Origin: Bradyrhizobium lupini
Lineage (GTDB): Bacteria; Pseudomonadota; Alphaproteobacteria; Rhizobiales; Xanthobacteraceae
DNA: 64,000 nucleotides
Assembly: GCF_040939785.1 (NCBI RefSeq)
Contig: NZ_CP162553.1
Location: forward strand, 3,596,001-3,660,000
Direction: 5' to 3'
This document shows positions 29,469 through 42,894 of the stretch, piece after piece. The position numbers were made by a program, and so were the translations under genes. Under the pieces are notes generated by a model, which saw only the letters and a program-made list of their open reading frames with translations, was not told where the DNA came from and did no database searches. Within the stretch, counting starts at the first letter, position 1, and every line of letters begins with the position of its first letter.

Positions 29469-32400
29469 ATGCGCGTTTTCAGCGTTCCCATCTCAGTTCC
29501 GTTCCTGCGCACCGTCGTCTCAGGCTTGCTCGACGGCCGGCTGGTCGAGGGCTTTGAGGCACGCAAGGAGCCGGCACGGCTGGCGGATGCCACGCTGTAC
29601 CTGCCGACACGGCGCGCCATGCGCGTCGTCCGCGAGATCTTCCTCGACGAGATGAAGGCGGAGGCTGTCGTGCTGCCGCGGATCGTCGCGCTCGGCGACA
29701 TCGACGAGGATGAGCTCGCTTTCGCCGATGAGGGCGAACAGTTTTCCGGCGCAACGCCGCTCGACATTCCGCCGCGGCTCGGCGAGCTCGAACGGCGGCT
29801 GACACTGGCGCAACTCGTCGCGGCCTGGGCCAAGGGCCCGGTGCTGTCTCCGCTGGTCGTCGGCGGCCCCGCCTCGACGCTGGCGCTCGCGTCCGATCTC
29901 GCGCGCCTGATCGACGACATGGTCACGCGCGGCGTCGACTGGAGCGCGCTCGATGGCCTCGTGCCGGATATGCTCGACCGCTACTGGCAGCACTCGCTCG
30001 AATTTCTGCGCATCGCCCGCATCGCCTGGCCCGGTCATCTCGCCGAGATCAAACGCATCGAGCCCGCTGCCCGCCGCGACCTCCTGATCGATGCCGAAGC
30101 CAAGCGGCTGACCGCGCATCCCCATGGTCCCGTGATCGCGGCCGGCTCGACCGGCTCGATGCCGGCCACGGCAAGATTTCTCCACGCAGTCGCTTCGCTG
30201 CCGCATGGCGCCGTGGTGCTGCCCGGCCTCGACACTGATCTCGATGACGATGCCTGGCGCAGCATCGGCGGCGTCCGCGACTCGCTCGGCAAGTTCGCGG
30301 AGCATCCGGTCTCGAACCATCCGCAATATGCCATGCACGCGCTGCTGGATCGCTTTGGCATCAAGCGCAGCGACGTCGATATTCTCAAGCCTCCGGCAGA
30401 AGGCGGTCGCGATCTGCTCGCCTCCGAATCGATGCGGCCATCGGCCAAGACCGAGATCTGGCACGATCGGTTGAAGCAGCCGGATGTGGCCTTAAAGATC
30501 ACCGGCGGTATGAAGAACCTCGCGGTTGTCGAAGCTCCCAACCCTGAAATGGAAGCGCTCGCCATCGCCATTGCGATGCGCGAGGCGCGGCACCTCGACA
30601 AATCCGCCGCACTTGTCACGCCCGATCGCGCCCTGGCGCGGCGGGTGATGGCCGCGCTGACCCGGTGGGATCTCGCATTCGACGATTCCGGCGGCGACGT
30701 CCTGATGGAAACCTCCGCCGGCGTCTTTGCCCGACTGACAGCTGAGGCTGCGACCAAGGGACTGGAGCCGCCGACGCTGCTCGCAATGTTGAAGCATCCG
30801 CTATGCCGGCTCGGCCGGGCCCCTGGCGCATGGAAGGCTGCGATCGAAGGCCTGGAGCTCGCCTTGTTGCGCGGCACGCGCCCGCCTGCAGGCACCGCCG
30901 GCCTCTTGCGCGAATTCAATCGCTTTCGCGAGGAGCTGGCCAAGCTGTGGCGCAGCGAAGTCTCCGCGCTGCATAAGGCCGAGCCGCGCGCACGTCTCAA
31001 GGCGGAAGACCTCGATCGCATCCAGGCGCTGATCGATGCCTTACGACAAGCCTTGGCGCCGATCGAGAGTCTTGCGTCATCAAAACCGTATGACTTCGCC
31101 GAACTCGCGCATCGGCATCGCGAGATCATGATCGAGCTGTCGCGCGACGAGCAGGGCATTTCCGTGGCCTTCGAGGACCGCGAGGGCCTCGCGCTCGCGA
31201 GCGCCTTCGACGATCTCCTGCGCGGCGGCACGACCAGCGGACTGATGGTCACGCTGCCCGACTACGCAGACGTGTTCCAGACCGCGTTCAGCGATCGCGC
31301 GGTGCGGCGGCGGGACAGGCCAGGCGCGCGGCTCCAGATCTACGGACCGCTGGAATCACGCCTGATGCAGGCCGACCGCATCATCGTCGGCGGGCTGATC
31401 GAGGGGTCTGGCCACCGGCGCCGCGCATCGATCCGTGGCTGAGCCGGCCGATGCGGCACCAGCTGGGCCTCGATCTGCCGGAACGCCGTATCGGCCTCTC
31501 CGCGCATGATTTTGCGCAACTGCTGGGCGGCGACGAGGTCATCCTCACCCACTCCGCCAAGGCTGGCGGTGCCCCGGCGGTTGCCTCGCGCTTCCTGCAC
31601 CGGTTGGAGGCGGTCGCGGGCGATGCGCACTGGAAGGCCGCGATCTGCGCGGGCGAGAAATACGTGCAGTTCGCAGCCGCGCTGGACCAGCCCGACGAGG
31701 TGAGGCCGATCAAGCAGCCCGAGCCGCGACCGCCACGCGCGACCCGGCCGCTCAGGATGTCTGTGACTGGGATCGAGGACTGGCTGCGCGATCCCTATAC
31801 GATCTACGCAAAACACATTTTGCGGCTCGACGCGCTCGATCCCGTCGACATGCCGCTGTCGGCCGCCGACCGCGGCTCGGCGATCCACGATGCGCTCGGA
31901 GAGTTCACGGAACGCTACGCCACCGATCTGCCCGACGATCCGGCGCGCGTGCTGCGCGCGATCGGCGAAAAATACTTTGAGCCGCTGATGGAGCGACCCG
32001 AGGCGCGGGCGCTGTGGTGGCCGCGCTTCCAGCGCATCGCACGCTGGTTCGGCGAATGGGAGACGGCGCGGCGCGACGCGATCGAGGCGATCGCCGCGGA
32101 AACTCGCGGCGAGATCTCGATCCCGCTCGACCATGGGCGCAGCTTCCGTCTCTCCGCGCGCGCCGACCGCATCGAACGGCGCCGGGGCGGCGGCTACGCC
32201 ATCCTCGACTACAAGACCGGCCAGCCACCGACCGGCAAGCAGGTCCGCATGGGCCTGTCGCCGCAGCTCACGCTGGAAGCCGCGATCCTGCGCGAGGGTG
32301 GTTTTCCCGACATCGATGCCGGCGCGTCCGTGAGCCAGCTCGTCTATGTTCGCCTGAGCGGCAACAATCCGCCGGGCGAAGAACGCATTCTCGAACTCAA

Positions 32401-32614
32401 GTTCAAGCAGGGCGACGAGCCGCAGCCGCCGGACACCGCGGCTGCCGAGGCCAGGGCCAAGCTCGAGGCGCTGATCCGCGCCTTCGAGGACGAGAACCAG
32501 CCCTATACCTCGTTGAACCTGCCGATGTGGACCAATCGCTACGGCGCCTATGACGATCTCGCCCGGATCAAGGAATGGTCCGCGGCCGGTGGATTGGGGA
32601 TCGAGGAATGGTGA
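29469..32614 (+). pseudogene. addB: Double-strand break repair protein AddB, frameshifted
   Basis: Subunit of the AddAB helicase-nuclease, the alphaproteobacterial counterpart of RecBCD. The start MRVFSVPISVPFLRTVVSGL is at 29469, and the protein would be about 1,048 aa. The C-terminal nuclease motif AILDYKTGQPPTGKQVRMGL is of the PD-(D/E)xK type. The frame breaks at GGGG 31403-31406. One more G restores GGLIEGVWPPAPRIDPWLSR and joins the second part, which runs to 32614. The addA start overlaps its end. If the break is real, the recombination nuclease is lost. Confidence 0.85.
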
Positions 32615-35600
32615 AGGCACCGCGCCCCATCCCGGATGAGGTGCGCGCCAGGCAAGCGCGCGCATCGGACCCGTCCGCGTCGGCCTTCGTGTCGGCCAAT
32701 GCCGGCTCGGGCAAGACGCATGTGCTGGTGCAGCGCGTGATCCGCCTGCTGCTCGCGGGCGTGCCGCCGGAAAAGATCCTCTGCATTACCTTCACCAAGG
32801 CGGCTGCCGCCAACATGGCCGAGCGCGTGTTCACCACGCTCGGGCATTGGGTGACGCTCGACGACACGGCACTCGATGCGGCGATCCGCGCGGTCGGCAT
32901 CCCGCATCCCACTGCAAAATTGCGGCGCGACGCACGAAAGCTGTTCGCCTGTGCGCTGGAGACGCCGGGCGGGCTCAAGGTGCAGACCATCCACGCGCTG
33001 TGCACGCGTTTGCTCCAGCAGTTTCCGTTCGAGGCCAATGTCCCCGCGCGCTTCGCCGTGATCGACGAGCGCGACCAGACCGACATGATGGAACGCGCCA
33101 ATCTGAAGGTGCTGCTGGAGGCCGCGCGCGACCCAGACAGCGTGACCGGCCGCGCGCTGCTGACCGCGATGGCGAGCGCCGCCGATGTCACCTTCAAGGA
33201 GGTGGTGCGCGAGGCTTGCCTGAGCCGCGATCACTTCATGGCCTGGACCGATGAAGCCGGCAGCGCGGAGCTGGCTGCCGTGCAGATGGCAGCGGCGCTG
33301 GGGGTGGACGCGAACGATCGCATCGAGGACGTCGAGACGGAGATTGTCGACGGTCCGTTCCTGCCGCGATCGCGCTGGAACGAGATCGCCTTTGCGCTGG
33401 AGGACGGCAGCAAGTCCGACAACGACCAGGCCTGCCGGCTTCGCGAGGCAAAGGTCTTTTCCGGCGCCGCGCAGGTCGATGCCTATCTCAGCGTTTTCCT
33501 CACCGACGAAAAGCTGCCGCGCAAGGCGGTGCTGACCAAGAAGTTTTGCGATCACAACCCGTCCGTCGCCCGCCTGTTCGAGAACGAGGCGCAGCGCGTC
33601 GCCGGATTGGTCGAGACGCGCCGTGCGGTGACCATGCGCGACCGCACCGCGGCCCTGCTGCATATCGCGACCGCGGCTGCCGCAAACTACCGCCGCGAGA
33701 AGCAGGAGCGCGGGCTGCTTGACTATGACGACCTCATCGACAAGACGCTGGCGATGCTCGATCGCGTTTCCTCGGGCTGGGTGCATTACAAGCTCGACCG
33801 CGGCGTCGATCACGTGCTGATCGACGAAGCCCAGGACACAAGTCCGCGGCAGTGGGACATCGTCGCGCACATCATCTCGGAGTTCACCGCCGGCGAAGGT
33901 GCGCGCGAGGGCCTGAACCGCACCGTCTTCGCTGTCGGCGACGAGAAGCAGTCGATCTTCTCGTTCCAGGGCGCCCAGCCCCGGGAATTCGATGCACGCC
34001 GGCGCGAACTGCACCGCAAGTTCACGGCGGCCGGACTGAAATTCGATCCGGTCGCCTTCACCTATTCGTTCCGCTCCGGCGCCGCGATCCTGCATTCGGT
34101 CGACCACGTCTTCCGCGAGCCCGCGATCTACAAGAGCATCCATTCGCTCGAGACCGGTCATCCCCTGCACAATGCACTCGGCGATGCCGGCCCCAGCGTG
34201 ATCGAGCTGTGGGACCTTGCGGAAGCCGACGACAGGCAGGAAATCGAGGGCTGGCGCGCGCCGTTCGACGGCGTCGCCGCCACCAGCCCCGAGGTGAAGC
34301 TCGCGCGCCGGATCCAAACCGAGATCAAGCGGCTGGTCGAGAGCGGCACGCTGACCGGGCACGAAGGCGAGCGGCGTCCCTTGCGCTATGGCGACATGCT
34401 GATCCTGGTGCGCCGGCGCGGCAATGCGTTCGATGCCGTGATCCAGGCGCTGAAGCATGCCAACGTTCCGGTCGCGGGCGCCGATCGGCTCAAGCTCACC
34501 GAGCACATCGGAATCATCGACCTGATGAACCTTGCCGATGCGCTGCTGCTGCCGCAGGACGATCTCGCGCTCGCGGTCGCGCTGAAGAGCCCGCTGTTCG
34601 GGCTCGATGACGACGATCTGTTCCAGCTGGCCCATGACCGCAAGGGATCGCTGCGCCGCGCGCTTGGCGAGCATGCCACGACAAGCGAGACATTCGCTGC
34701 GGCGTTGCGAGGCCTCGAAGCCTGCGAAACGCGGGCGCGCGAGGAGACGCCGTTCGCCTTTTACGCCTGGTTGCTCGGGCGAGACGGCGAGACGCGCGCA
34801 TGCTGCGCCGGCTCGGTCATGAGGCCAATGACGCGCTCGATGAGTTCCTGGAGCTGGCGCTGAACTACGAGCGCAAGGCGCCCGCCTCGCTGCAGGGTTT
34901 CATGGCCTGGCTGCGCTCGGCCGATACCGAGGTGAAGCGCGACATGGAGATCTCCCGCGATGAGGTGCGGGTGATGACCGTGCACGGCGCCAAGGGCCTG
35001 GAGGCCTCGGTCGTGTTCATGGTCGACACTACATCGTCGCCAGCGGATTCGCAGCGGCTGCGGCTGATCCATGTCCCGCGCGGCAATGGCGGCGAGGTGG
35101 TGGTCTGGGCCGGACGCAAGGCGGATGATCCCAAACCCGTCGTCGAGGCGCGCAAGGCGATGCTCGAGGAGACCGAGGACGAATATCGCCGCCTGCTCTA
35201 CGTCGCGATGACGCGCGCCGCCGACCGGCTCATCGTCGGCGGCTGCATGCCCGGCAACATGAAGACGGTTCGCAAGCTGAGCTGGTACGATCTGGTCGAC
35301 ACCGGGCTCGCCGGCTCGGGCCTGACGAAAGAGACGATCGAGACGCCGCTGGGAAAGGCGACGCGCTTCTCCCGACCGGAGGATGTCGTGGCGCTGGGCA
35401 CGCCCGCGGCCTCGTTGGACCAGGCGACCGCGCTCCCGGACTGGCTGCGGACGCCGGCACCGCGCGACACCATCGACGACGATCCGGTGCGCCCCTCCGG
35501 CCAGCCGTCCGGGGACGGCCGCGCCGTGCAGTCGGGCGAATCAGTGCAGTCCGCGCGCTCGCGCTGCAACGCGGCACGCTGGTGCACCGGCTATTGCAAT

Positions 35601-36115
35601 CGCTCCCCGACATCGCCACTGAGCGCCGACGCGAGGCCGCGCTCGGCTTCATGGCGCGCAACGCGGCGGATTGGGCGGAGGCCGACCGGACCGCGCTGGC
35701 CGACAAGGTGCTCAGCTTGATCGCCGAGCCACGGTTTGCGCCCGTGTTTGCGGCCGGCAGCCGGGCGGAGGTCGCGATCGTCGGCCGGCTGGAACGGCCG
35801 GGCCACGCCCGGGCGCTGGTGTCGGGGCAGATCGACCGGTTGGTCGTTCGGCCGGATGAGGTCCTGATCGTCGATTTCAAGACCAATCAGGCGGCTCCCA
35901 GGAGCGCCGATGCGGCGCCCGCCGCCTATGTCCGGCAGCTTGCGCTCTATCGGGCGGTGCTATCGCGGCTTTATCCCCAAAAGCCTGTCCGCGCCGTCCT
36001 GCTTTGGACCGAGGCCCTTGAATATATGGAGATTTCGGCTCCCGCGCTGGACGCGGCGCTGGCATCTCTTCATCTCGGTGTGAGCGTCCTTGACCCGGCA
36101 AGGAGCCATTCATAG
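32608..36115 (+). pseudogene. addA: Double-strand break repair helicase AddA, two frameshifts
   Basis: UvrD-type helicase and nuclease subunit of AddAB. Walker A SANAGSGKTHVLVQRV, Walker B DHVLIDEAQDTSPRQWD, YSFRSGAAILHS, MTVHGAKGLEASVVFMVD and LYVAMTRAADRLIVGG are in order. The C-terminal nuclease has VLIVDFKTNQ. The ATG at 32608 overlaps addB. Two breaks occur, near 34786-34799 (after AWLLGRDG) and near 35545-35555 (before ALALQRGTLVHRLLQSLPD). Each is explained by one missing base. The corrected protein would be about 1,169 aa. Two independent breaks in one gene are either strong evidence of decay or of poor local sequence. Confidence 0.85.
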
Positions 36116-36177
36116 GTTGACGCCATGATCTTGGCGCGATTCCCGTCGCGCCGTTCTCTCAGGTACGAGGTACTCCC

Positions 36178-36498
36178 ATGGCCGTTGGTAAGGTTTCTGA
36201 CACCGATTTCGAAGCCGAAGTGCTCAAGGCAAACGGCCCCGTGGTCGTCGATTTCTGGGCCGAATGGTGCGGCCCCTGCCGCATGATCGCACCCGCGCTC
36301 GACGAGATCGCCGGCGCGATGGGCGACAAGGTCAAGATCGTGAAGCTCAACGTCGACGAGAGCCCGAAGACCGCGTCGAAATATGGCGTGATGTCGATCC
36401 CGACCCTGATGATCTTCAAGGGCGGCGAGATGGCCTCCCGCCAGGTCGGCGCGGCGCCGAAGGCGAAGCTGCAGCAGTGGATCACTTCCGCGGTCTGA
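36178..36498 (+). CDS. trxA: Thioredoxin
   Basis: Classical 106-aa cytoplasmic thioredoxin. The redox motif is W30-C31-G-P-C34 in [17 protein letters not shown], with the buried Asp25 ahead of it and the cis-Pro loop in [15 protein letters not shown]. It follows addA by 62 bp, the usual addB-addA-trxA order of this class, and is closed by a good hairpin terminator. Confidence 0.97.
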   Translation: MAVGKVSDTDFEAEVLKANGPVVVDFWAEWCGPCRMIAPALDEIAGAMGDKVKIVKLNVDESPKTASKYGVMSIPTLMIFKGGEMASRQVGAAPKAKLQQWITSAV

Positions 36499-36523
36499 TC
36501 CGCCGCGCGCAAGATTATTTTTG

Positions 36524-36551
36524 GAAACGGCCGGCGAAAGTCGGCCGTTTC
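36524..36551 (+). terminator. Hairpin terminator downstream of trxA
   Basis: GAAACGGCCG (36524-36533) pairs perfectly with CGGCCGTTTC (36542-36551). A T-rich stretch precedes it rather than follows, but position just after trxA and stem quality support termination. It also argues that the ligase gene starts downstream of it. Confidence 0.6.
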
Positions 36552-36592
36552 GCGTTGATGGGACATGTCCAGCGTATGATGAGTCCCGCCTG

Positions 36593-37656
36593 TTGCCTCC
36601 TCCTCCCGCAAAACGCGCGCGAAAGTCGGACCCCCTCGTGGCGATGGAGGCGCGCTCGGTCGACGCGATCCCGCGCGGCAAGGAGTGGCAATACGAGCCG
36701 AAATGGGATGGCTTTCGTTGCCTGCTCTCGCGCAACGGCGGCAGCATTGATCTGCGCTCGAAATCCGGTGAAGACCTTGCGCGTTATTTCCCCGAGATCG
36801 TCGCCGCGGCGCTGAAGCTGAAGGCGGATCGCTTCACCCTCGACGGCGAGATCGTCGTGCCGCACGGCAAGGGGTTTTCCTTCGACGCGCTGCTGCAACG
36901 CATTCACCCTGCGGCGAGCCGCGTGAAGAAACTCTCGGAGGAGACGCCGGCGCTCTATCTCGCCTTCGATCTGCTTGCGACGGCCAGGAGAAGCAGCTTG
37001 CCGGGCAACCGCTGAGGGAGCGGCGACCGGCGCTGGAAGCGTTTGCCAAGGCGAATCTGAAAAGCAGCATCTTCCGCCTCTCACCGGCGACGACGAGCTA
37101 CGCCCTTGCGAAAAAGTGGCTGGCGCAATCCGGCGGCGGCTCGGACGGCGTCATCGCCAAGCGCGTCGACCTGCCCTACCAGGCGGGAAATCGCGACGGC
37201 ATGCAGAAGATCAAGAAATTCCGCAGCGCCGATTGCGTGGTCGGCGGTTTCCGCTATGCGACCAACAAGATCGCCGGCCGGAGCGTGGTCGGTTCGCTGC
37301 TGCTCGGGCTTTACGATGACGATGGTCTCCTGCACCATGTCGGCTTCACCTCGGCGATCAAAGCGGCGGAAAAGCCTGACCTGACCGATCGGCTTGAGGC
37401 ATTGATCGGCGAGCCCGGCTTCACCGGCAACGCGCCGGGCGGCCCCAGCCGCTGGTCCACCGAGCGCTCGGCGAAGTGGTGTCCGCTCAAGCCGAAGCTG
37501 GTGATCGAGGTCTGCTATGACCATTTCAGCGGCGAGCGCTTTCGCCACGGCACCTCGATCCTGCGCTGGCGCCTCGACAAGGCCCCGCGGCAATGCAGCT
37601 TCGAGCAGCTGAAGCAGAAGGCGGTGGATCCGATGAAGCTGCTAAAACAGCCGTAG
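36593..37656 (+). pseudogene. ATP-dependent DNA ligase (LigC-like), frameshifted
   Basis: Single-polypeptide ATP-dependent DNA ligase of the kind accompanying bacterial end-joining systems. The adenylation motif I is WQYEPKWDGFRCLL with the nucleotide-accepting Lys. SGEDLARYFPEI, LDGEIVV and later GSDGVIAKRVDLPYQAGNR (motif IV/V) follow, then a C-terminal OB-fold region. The frame breaks near 36980-36988 after LAFDLLATA. One missing base joins it to EKQLAGQPLRERRPALEAF and the end at 37656, about 354 aa. The start is uncertain: TTG 36593 gives LLPPPPAKRARK; GTG 36638 and ATG 36644 are alternatives. No ku gene is in the window. Confidence 0.75.
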
Positions 37657-37665
37657 CCGTAGCCG

Positions 37666-38406
37666 CTAGGCAAGCCATCCCGTCGCCAGCGCGTTCGCCA
37701 ACTCCGGCTGGCCGTTGCGGCGAGCGAGCGTGGCCATCGCCTCGTGATCATAGACCACATGGCGGAACGTGACCTGCCAGGCACCATCGGTTAGCTCAAG
37801 GATCGCATAGCGCGCGTGCGGCGTGCCGGCCTCGACGACATGCGGGAACGGATGCTTGTCACGGAAGCCCGGGCCGCCCACGCTGCCGGGATTGACGATC
37901 AGCCTTCCGTCGCGAAGTCGCACGGCACGGGCGAGATGGGTGTGGGCGCACAGGATCAGCGATTGCGTGATGCCTTGCGCAAATTTCTCGATGCGATCGA
38001 GCGGCGACAGCGCCACCGCGCCGTCGGGATGCACGGTATCGAGCCAATAGACTTCGTCATTGTCGGGCGTCGCGTGGCAGAGGAACACCTGATCGCGAAA
38101 GACGCGCGTCATCGGCTGCGCGCGCAGCCAGTCGAGTTGCGCGGCATTGAGCGCGGCATGGGCCGGGCGATCCCACGAGCCCATCTTCTCGGGCGGACGG
38201 TCGAGCAGATAGCGGTCATGATTGCCGAGCACGTGCACGGCATCGAGCTGCATCAGGATTTCGATGGTCCGGCGCGCATCGAGCGGGCCGCTCAGCATGT
38301 CGCCGAGATTGACGATCTCGGAGACGCCTTGCGCGCGGATGTCGGCGAGCACAGCTTCCAGCGCCAGGTAATTTCCGTGGACGTCGGCAATCGCGGCAAA
38401 ACGCAT
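37666..38406 (-). CDS. Metallophosphoesterase of the YfcE/calcineurin-like family
   Basis: A 246-aa protein with the dinuclear-metal motif set: IADVHGNYLALEAVL, NLGDMLSGPLD, LGNHDRYLL, and late histidines CAHTHLARAVR with NPGSVGGPGF. This is the class that hydrolyses phosphodiesters or nucleotides; the substrate is unknown. It is the last gene of the long minus-strand group. The start MRFAAIADVHGN is unambiguous. Confidence 0.88.
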   Translation of the reverse strand: MRFAAIADVHGNYLALEAVLADIRAQGVSEIVNLGDMLSGPLDARRTIEILMQLDAVHVLGNHDRYLLDRPPEKMGSWDRPAHAALNAAQLDWLRAQPMTRVFRDQVFLCHATPDNDEVYWLDTVHPDGAVALSPLDRIEKFAQGITQSLILCAHTHLARAVRLRDGRLIVNPGSVGGPGFRDKHPFPHVVEAGTPHARYAILELTDGAWQVTFRHVVYDHEAMATLARRNGQPELANALATGWLA

Positions 38407-38437
38407 GGGTCTTCCCGTAGCTCGGATGGAGCGAAGA

Positions 38438-39781
38438 CTATACAGGAGGCGTGCCGTTGATGGCGAGCACGTGGCCGGCGAGATAGAGCGAGCCGGTGAT
38501 CAGAATGCGCGGCGGCACTTCGTAGGCGAGCTTCGCCAAGGCGCGCAGTGCGGCCTCCACGCCGGGCGCGGGCTCGACGCGCATGCCGAGGCTGCGGGCG
38601 GCATCCGTAAGGCGGTCGACCGGCATCGCGTTGTCGGTGTCGGGAATCGGCACTGCGATGATGTGACGGGTCAGACCGGCGAAATTGGCGAGAAAGCCTT
38701 TCGCGTCCTTGTTGGCCATCATGCCCACGATCACGACCAGCGGCCGCGACACCCGCTCTTCGAGATCGCCGAGCGCGGCCGCCGCGACGCGGCCGCCTTC
38801 CGCATTGTGGCCGCCGTCGAGCCAGATCTCCGAGCCCTGCGGGCCGAGAGCGAGCAGCTCGCCCGAAGCGATGCGCTGCATCCGCGCCGGCCATTCCGCA
38901 CCGACGATCCCCGCCTCGAACGCCGCCTGGTTGATCTTGAAGGCGTTGGTGGCCCGCAACGTCGCGATGGCGAGACCGGCATTGTCGAACTGGTGCCGGC
39001 CGAACAGGCGCGGCGCTGTGAGATCCATCAAGCCGCGCTCATCGGAATAAACCAGCCGCCCGTTCTCGACATTGACATGCCAGCTCTCGCCCGCGGCAAA
39101 CAACGGCGCGCGCATGCGCCTGGCCTGCGCCTCGATCACGGCCATCGCCTCAGCCGGCTGCTCGGCGCAAACCACGGGCACGCCACGCTTGATGATCCCA
39201 GCCTTTTCGCCCGCGATCGACGTCAAGGTGTCACCGAGGAAATCCATGTGGTCCATGCTGACAGGCGTGATCACGCAGGCCGCCGGCGCGTCAACCACAT
39301 TGGTTGAATCAAGCCGACCGCCAAGGCCGACCTCCAGCAGAACCACATCGGCCGGGTTCCGCGCGAACAGATGAAATGCAGCCGCCGTCTTGAGCTCGAA
39401 CACGGTGGCCGGCTCGCCGGCATTGACACGCTCGACCTCTTCCAGTGCCGCGCGCAACTCGTCGTCGCCGACCAGCACGCCGCCCCCGACGCGGCCGAGC
39501 CGGAAGCATTCGTTGATGCGAACGAGATAGGGTGAAGTGTAAGCGTGGACGCGCAGGTTAGCTGCCTCCAGCGTCGCGCGCAGATAAGCGAGCGTCGAGC
39601 CCTTGCCGTTGGTACCGGCGATGTGGATCACCGGCGGCAGCTTGCGCTCGGGATGACCGAGCCGCTCGAACAGGCGGTGCATCCGCTCCAGCCCGAGATC
39701 GATGCGTTTCTGGTGCAGGGCCGACAGCCGCCCGATCAATTCGTCGAGCGGCGGCTTTGCGCGGTCGGAGGAAGCGTTCAC
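38438..39781 (-). CDS. folC: Folylpolyglutamate synthase / dihydrofolate synthase FolC
   Basis: Mur-ligase-fold ATPase of 447 aa that joins glutamate to dihydropteroate and to folates. The P-loop [19 protein letters not shown] is typical, followed by [16 protein letters not shown], the metal motif [14 protein letters not shown] and [15 protein letters not shown]. The GTG start at 39781 overlaps the end of accD by four bases, giving the common accD-folC coupling. Confidence 0.95.
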   Translation of the reverse strand: MNASSDRAKPPLDELIGRLSALHQKRIDLGLERMHRLFERLGHPERKLPPVIHIAGTNGKGSTLAYLRATLEAANLRVHAYTSPYLVRINECFRLGRVGGGVLVGDDELRAALEEVERVNAGEPATVFELKTAAAFHLFARNPADVVLLEVGLGGRLDSTNVVDAPAACVITPVSMDHMDFLGDTLTSIAGEKAGIIKRGVPVVCAEQPAEAMAVIEAQARRMRAPLFAAGESWHVNVENGRLVYSDERGLMDLTAPRLFGRHQFDNAGLAIATLRATNAFKINQAAFEAGIVGAEWPARMQRIASGELLALGPQGSEIWLDGGHNAEGGRVAAAALGDLEERVSRPLVVIVGMMANKDAKGFLANFAGLTRHIIAVPIPDTDNAMPVDRLTDAARSLGMRVEPAPGVEAALRALAKLAYEVPPRILITGSLYLAGHVLAINGTPPV

Positions 39782-40719
39782 GCGTGCGGCGCGGCCGGCG
39801 CCGTTTCGGGAGCCGATACAATCTGCGCCGGACTGACGACCGGCTGCACCGGCTTTGACGCGGTCTCAAGCGCCGGCGCCCTGGTCAACAGTCGGCAGAG
39901 CCGCGCCAGGGTCGGGCGCAATTCGTGGCGATGCACGACCATGTCGATCATGCCGTGCTCCTTGAGGTATTCGGCGCGCTGAAACCCCTCGGGGAGTTTT
40001 TCGCGGATGGTCTGCTCGATCACGCGCGCGCCGGCAAAACCGATCAGCGCACCGGGCTCGGCAATCTGCACGTCGCCGAGCATCGCATAGGACGCAGTGA
40101 CGCCGCCGGTGGTCGGGTTGGTCAGCACGACGATGTAGGGCTGTTTTGCTTCACGCAGCATCTGCACCGCGACCGTGGTGCGCGGCATCTGCATCAGCGA
40201 CAAGATGCCTTCCTGCATGCGCGCGCCACCACTGGCGGCGAACACGATGAAGGGTGACTTCTTCTCGACCGCGAGCTCGAGCCCGCGCACGATGGCTTCG
40301 CCCGCCGCCATGCCGAGCGAGCCGCCCATGAAGTCGAAATCCTGCACCGCGACGACGACGGCGGCACCTTCGAGCTTGCCGTAGCCGACCTTGATCGCGT
40401 CGTTCAGATTGGTCCGCGCGCGGGCATCCTTGATGCGATCGACGTACTTCTTCTCGTCACGGAACTTGAGCGGATCGGGCGTGACGTCAGGCAGCGCGAC
40501 GTCGTACCAGGTCTCATTGTCGAAAATCGACTTCAGACGCGCCACCGCATTCATGCGCATATGATAGTTCGAGCCGGGGATGACGAACTGGTTGGCCTCG
40601 ACGTCCTTGTAGAACACGAGCTGTCCGGAATCCGGGCACTTGATCCACAGATTCTCCGGCGTCTCCCGCCGCAGCATGTTGCGGATCTTCGGCCGGACCA
40701 CATTGGTAAGCCAGTTCAT
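39778..40719 (-). CDS. accD: Acetyl-CoA carboxylase carboxyltransferase subunit beta, zinc ribbon lost
   Basis: Beta subunit of the carboxyltransferase half of acetyl-CoA carboxylase, 313 aa. It has the crotonase-like core with [40 protein letters not shown] and the acyl-CoA loop [15 protein letters not shown]. The N-terminal zinc ribbon, normally Cys-x2-Cys then Cys-x2-Cys, is eroded: KCPDS has only Cys28 (Ser31 in place of Cys), and VIPGS has Ile47 and Ser50. Zinc binding is therefore unlikely. The start is the ATG at 40719 ([14 protein letters not shown]). It follows trpA by 124 bp. Confidence 0.94.
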   Translation of the reverse strand: MNWLTNVVRPKIRNMLRRETPENLWIKCPDSGQLVFYKDVEANQFVIPGSNYHMRMNAVARLKSIFDNETWYDVALPDVTPDPLKFRDEKKYVDRIKDARARTNLNDAIKVGYGKLEGAAVVVAVQDFDFMGGSLGMAAGEAIVRGLELAVEKKSPFIVFAASGGARMQEGILSLMQMPRTTVAVQMLREAKQPYIVVLTNPTTGGVTASYAMLGDVQIAEPGALIGFAGARVIEQTIREKLPEGFQRAEYLKEHGMIDMVVHRHELRPTLARLCRLLTRAPALETASKPVQPVVSPAQIVSAPETAPAAPHA

Positions 40720-40843
40720 GGTTTGCTCCGATGTGCGATCCCGCCTGGGGACCACCTGAAGGGATATATGGCGGCCGGGACCCGGCCCGGCAAGCCGCCG
40801 TATCGTCCGCCTTGCTCGTCGGACTTGGCAGCGGAATTAAGGC

Positions 40844-41676
40844 CTATTCCGCCGCCTGTTGCGCGCCCTTGACGCCCTGGGCCAGTGCCGCCGTCAGCTC
40901 GGCGACGGCGTTGACGGTTTTGGCCGTCGCGCGCCCTTCCGCATCGAGGCTGTTCTTGAGCGCATCGACCAGCGCGGTGCCGACTACCGAGCCATTGGCC
41001 TTTTCGGCAATGGCGCGCGCCGCCTCCGGCGTGCGGATGCCGAAACCGACGCATATCGGGAGCTTGGTATGCCGCTTGATGCGCGCGACCGCGTCGCCGA
41101 CGGCATTGGCGTCCGCCTCCGCTGCACCGGTGATGCCGGCGATAGAGACATAGTAGACAAAGCCTGACGTGTTCGCGAGCACGGCCGGCAGGCGCTTGTC
41201 GTCGGTGGTCGGCGTCGCCAGGCGGATGAAATTGAGGCCGGCCTTCATCGCGGGCAGGCAGAGCTCGTCGTCCTCTTCCGGCGGCAGGTCGACGATGATG
41301 AGGCCGTCGATGCCGGCACTCTTGGCATCACCTAAGAACTTGTCGACGCCATAGATGTAGATCGGGTTGTAGTAGCCCATCAGCACGATCGGCGTGGCAT
41401 TGTCGTCCTTGCGGAAGCCGCGCACGAGATCGAGCGTCTTCTTCAGCGTCATGCCGGCCTTAAGCGCGCGCAGGCCTGCCGCCTGGATCGACGGACCGTC
41501 GGCCATCGGATCGGTGAAGGGCATACCGAGCTCGATCACATCGGCGCCCGCCTTCGGCAGCGCCTTGATGATCTCGAGCGAGGTGGCCGGATCGGGATCG
41601 CCGGCCATCACGAAAGTGACGAAGGCCGCGCGGCCGGCTTTCTTCAGCTCGGCGAAACGGGTGTCGATACGCGTGG

Positions 41677-41680
<4 letters not shown>
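40844..41680 (-). CDS. trpA: Tryptophan synthase alpha subunit
   Basis: TIM-barrel subunit of 278 aa that cleaves indole-3-glycerol phosphate and channels indole to Trp[20 protein letters not shown], the catalytic Glu and Asp regions ([16 protein letters not shown] and [13 protein letters not shown]) and the phosphate loop [19 protein letters not shown] are seen. The GTG start overlaps the trpB stop by four bases. Confidence 0.96.

Positions 41681-42890
<1,210 letters not shown>

Positions 42891-42894
<4 letters not shown>

Noticed and set aside
32548..34674. 708-codon minus-strand open frame
   Set aside because: Antisense to addA; low-complexity translation.
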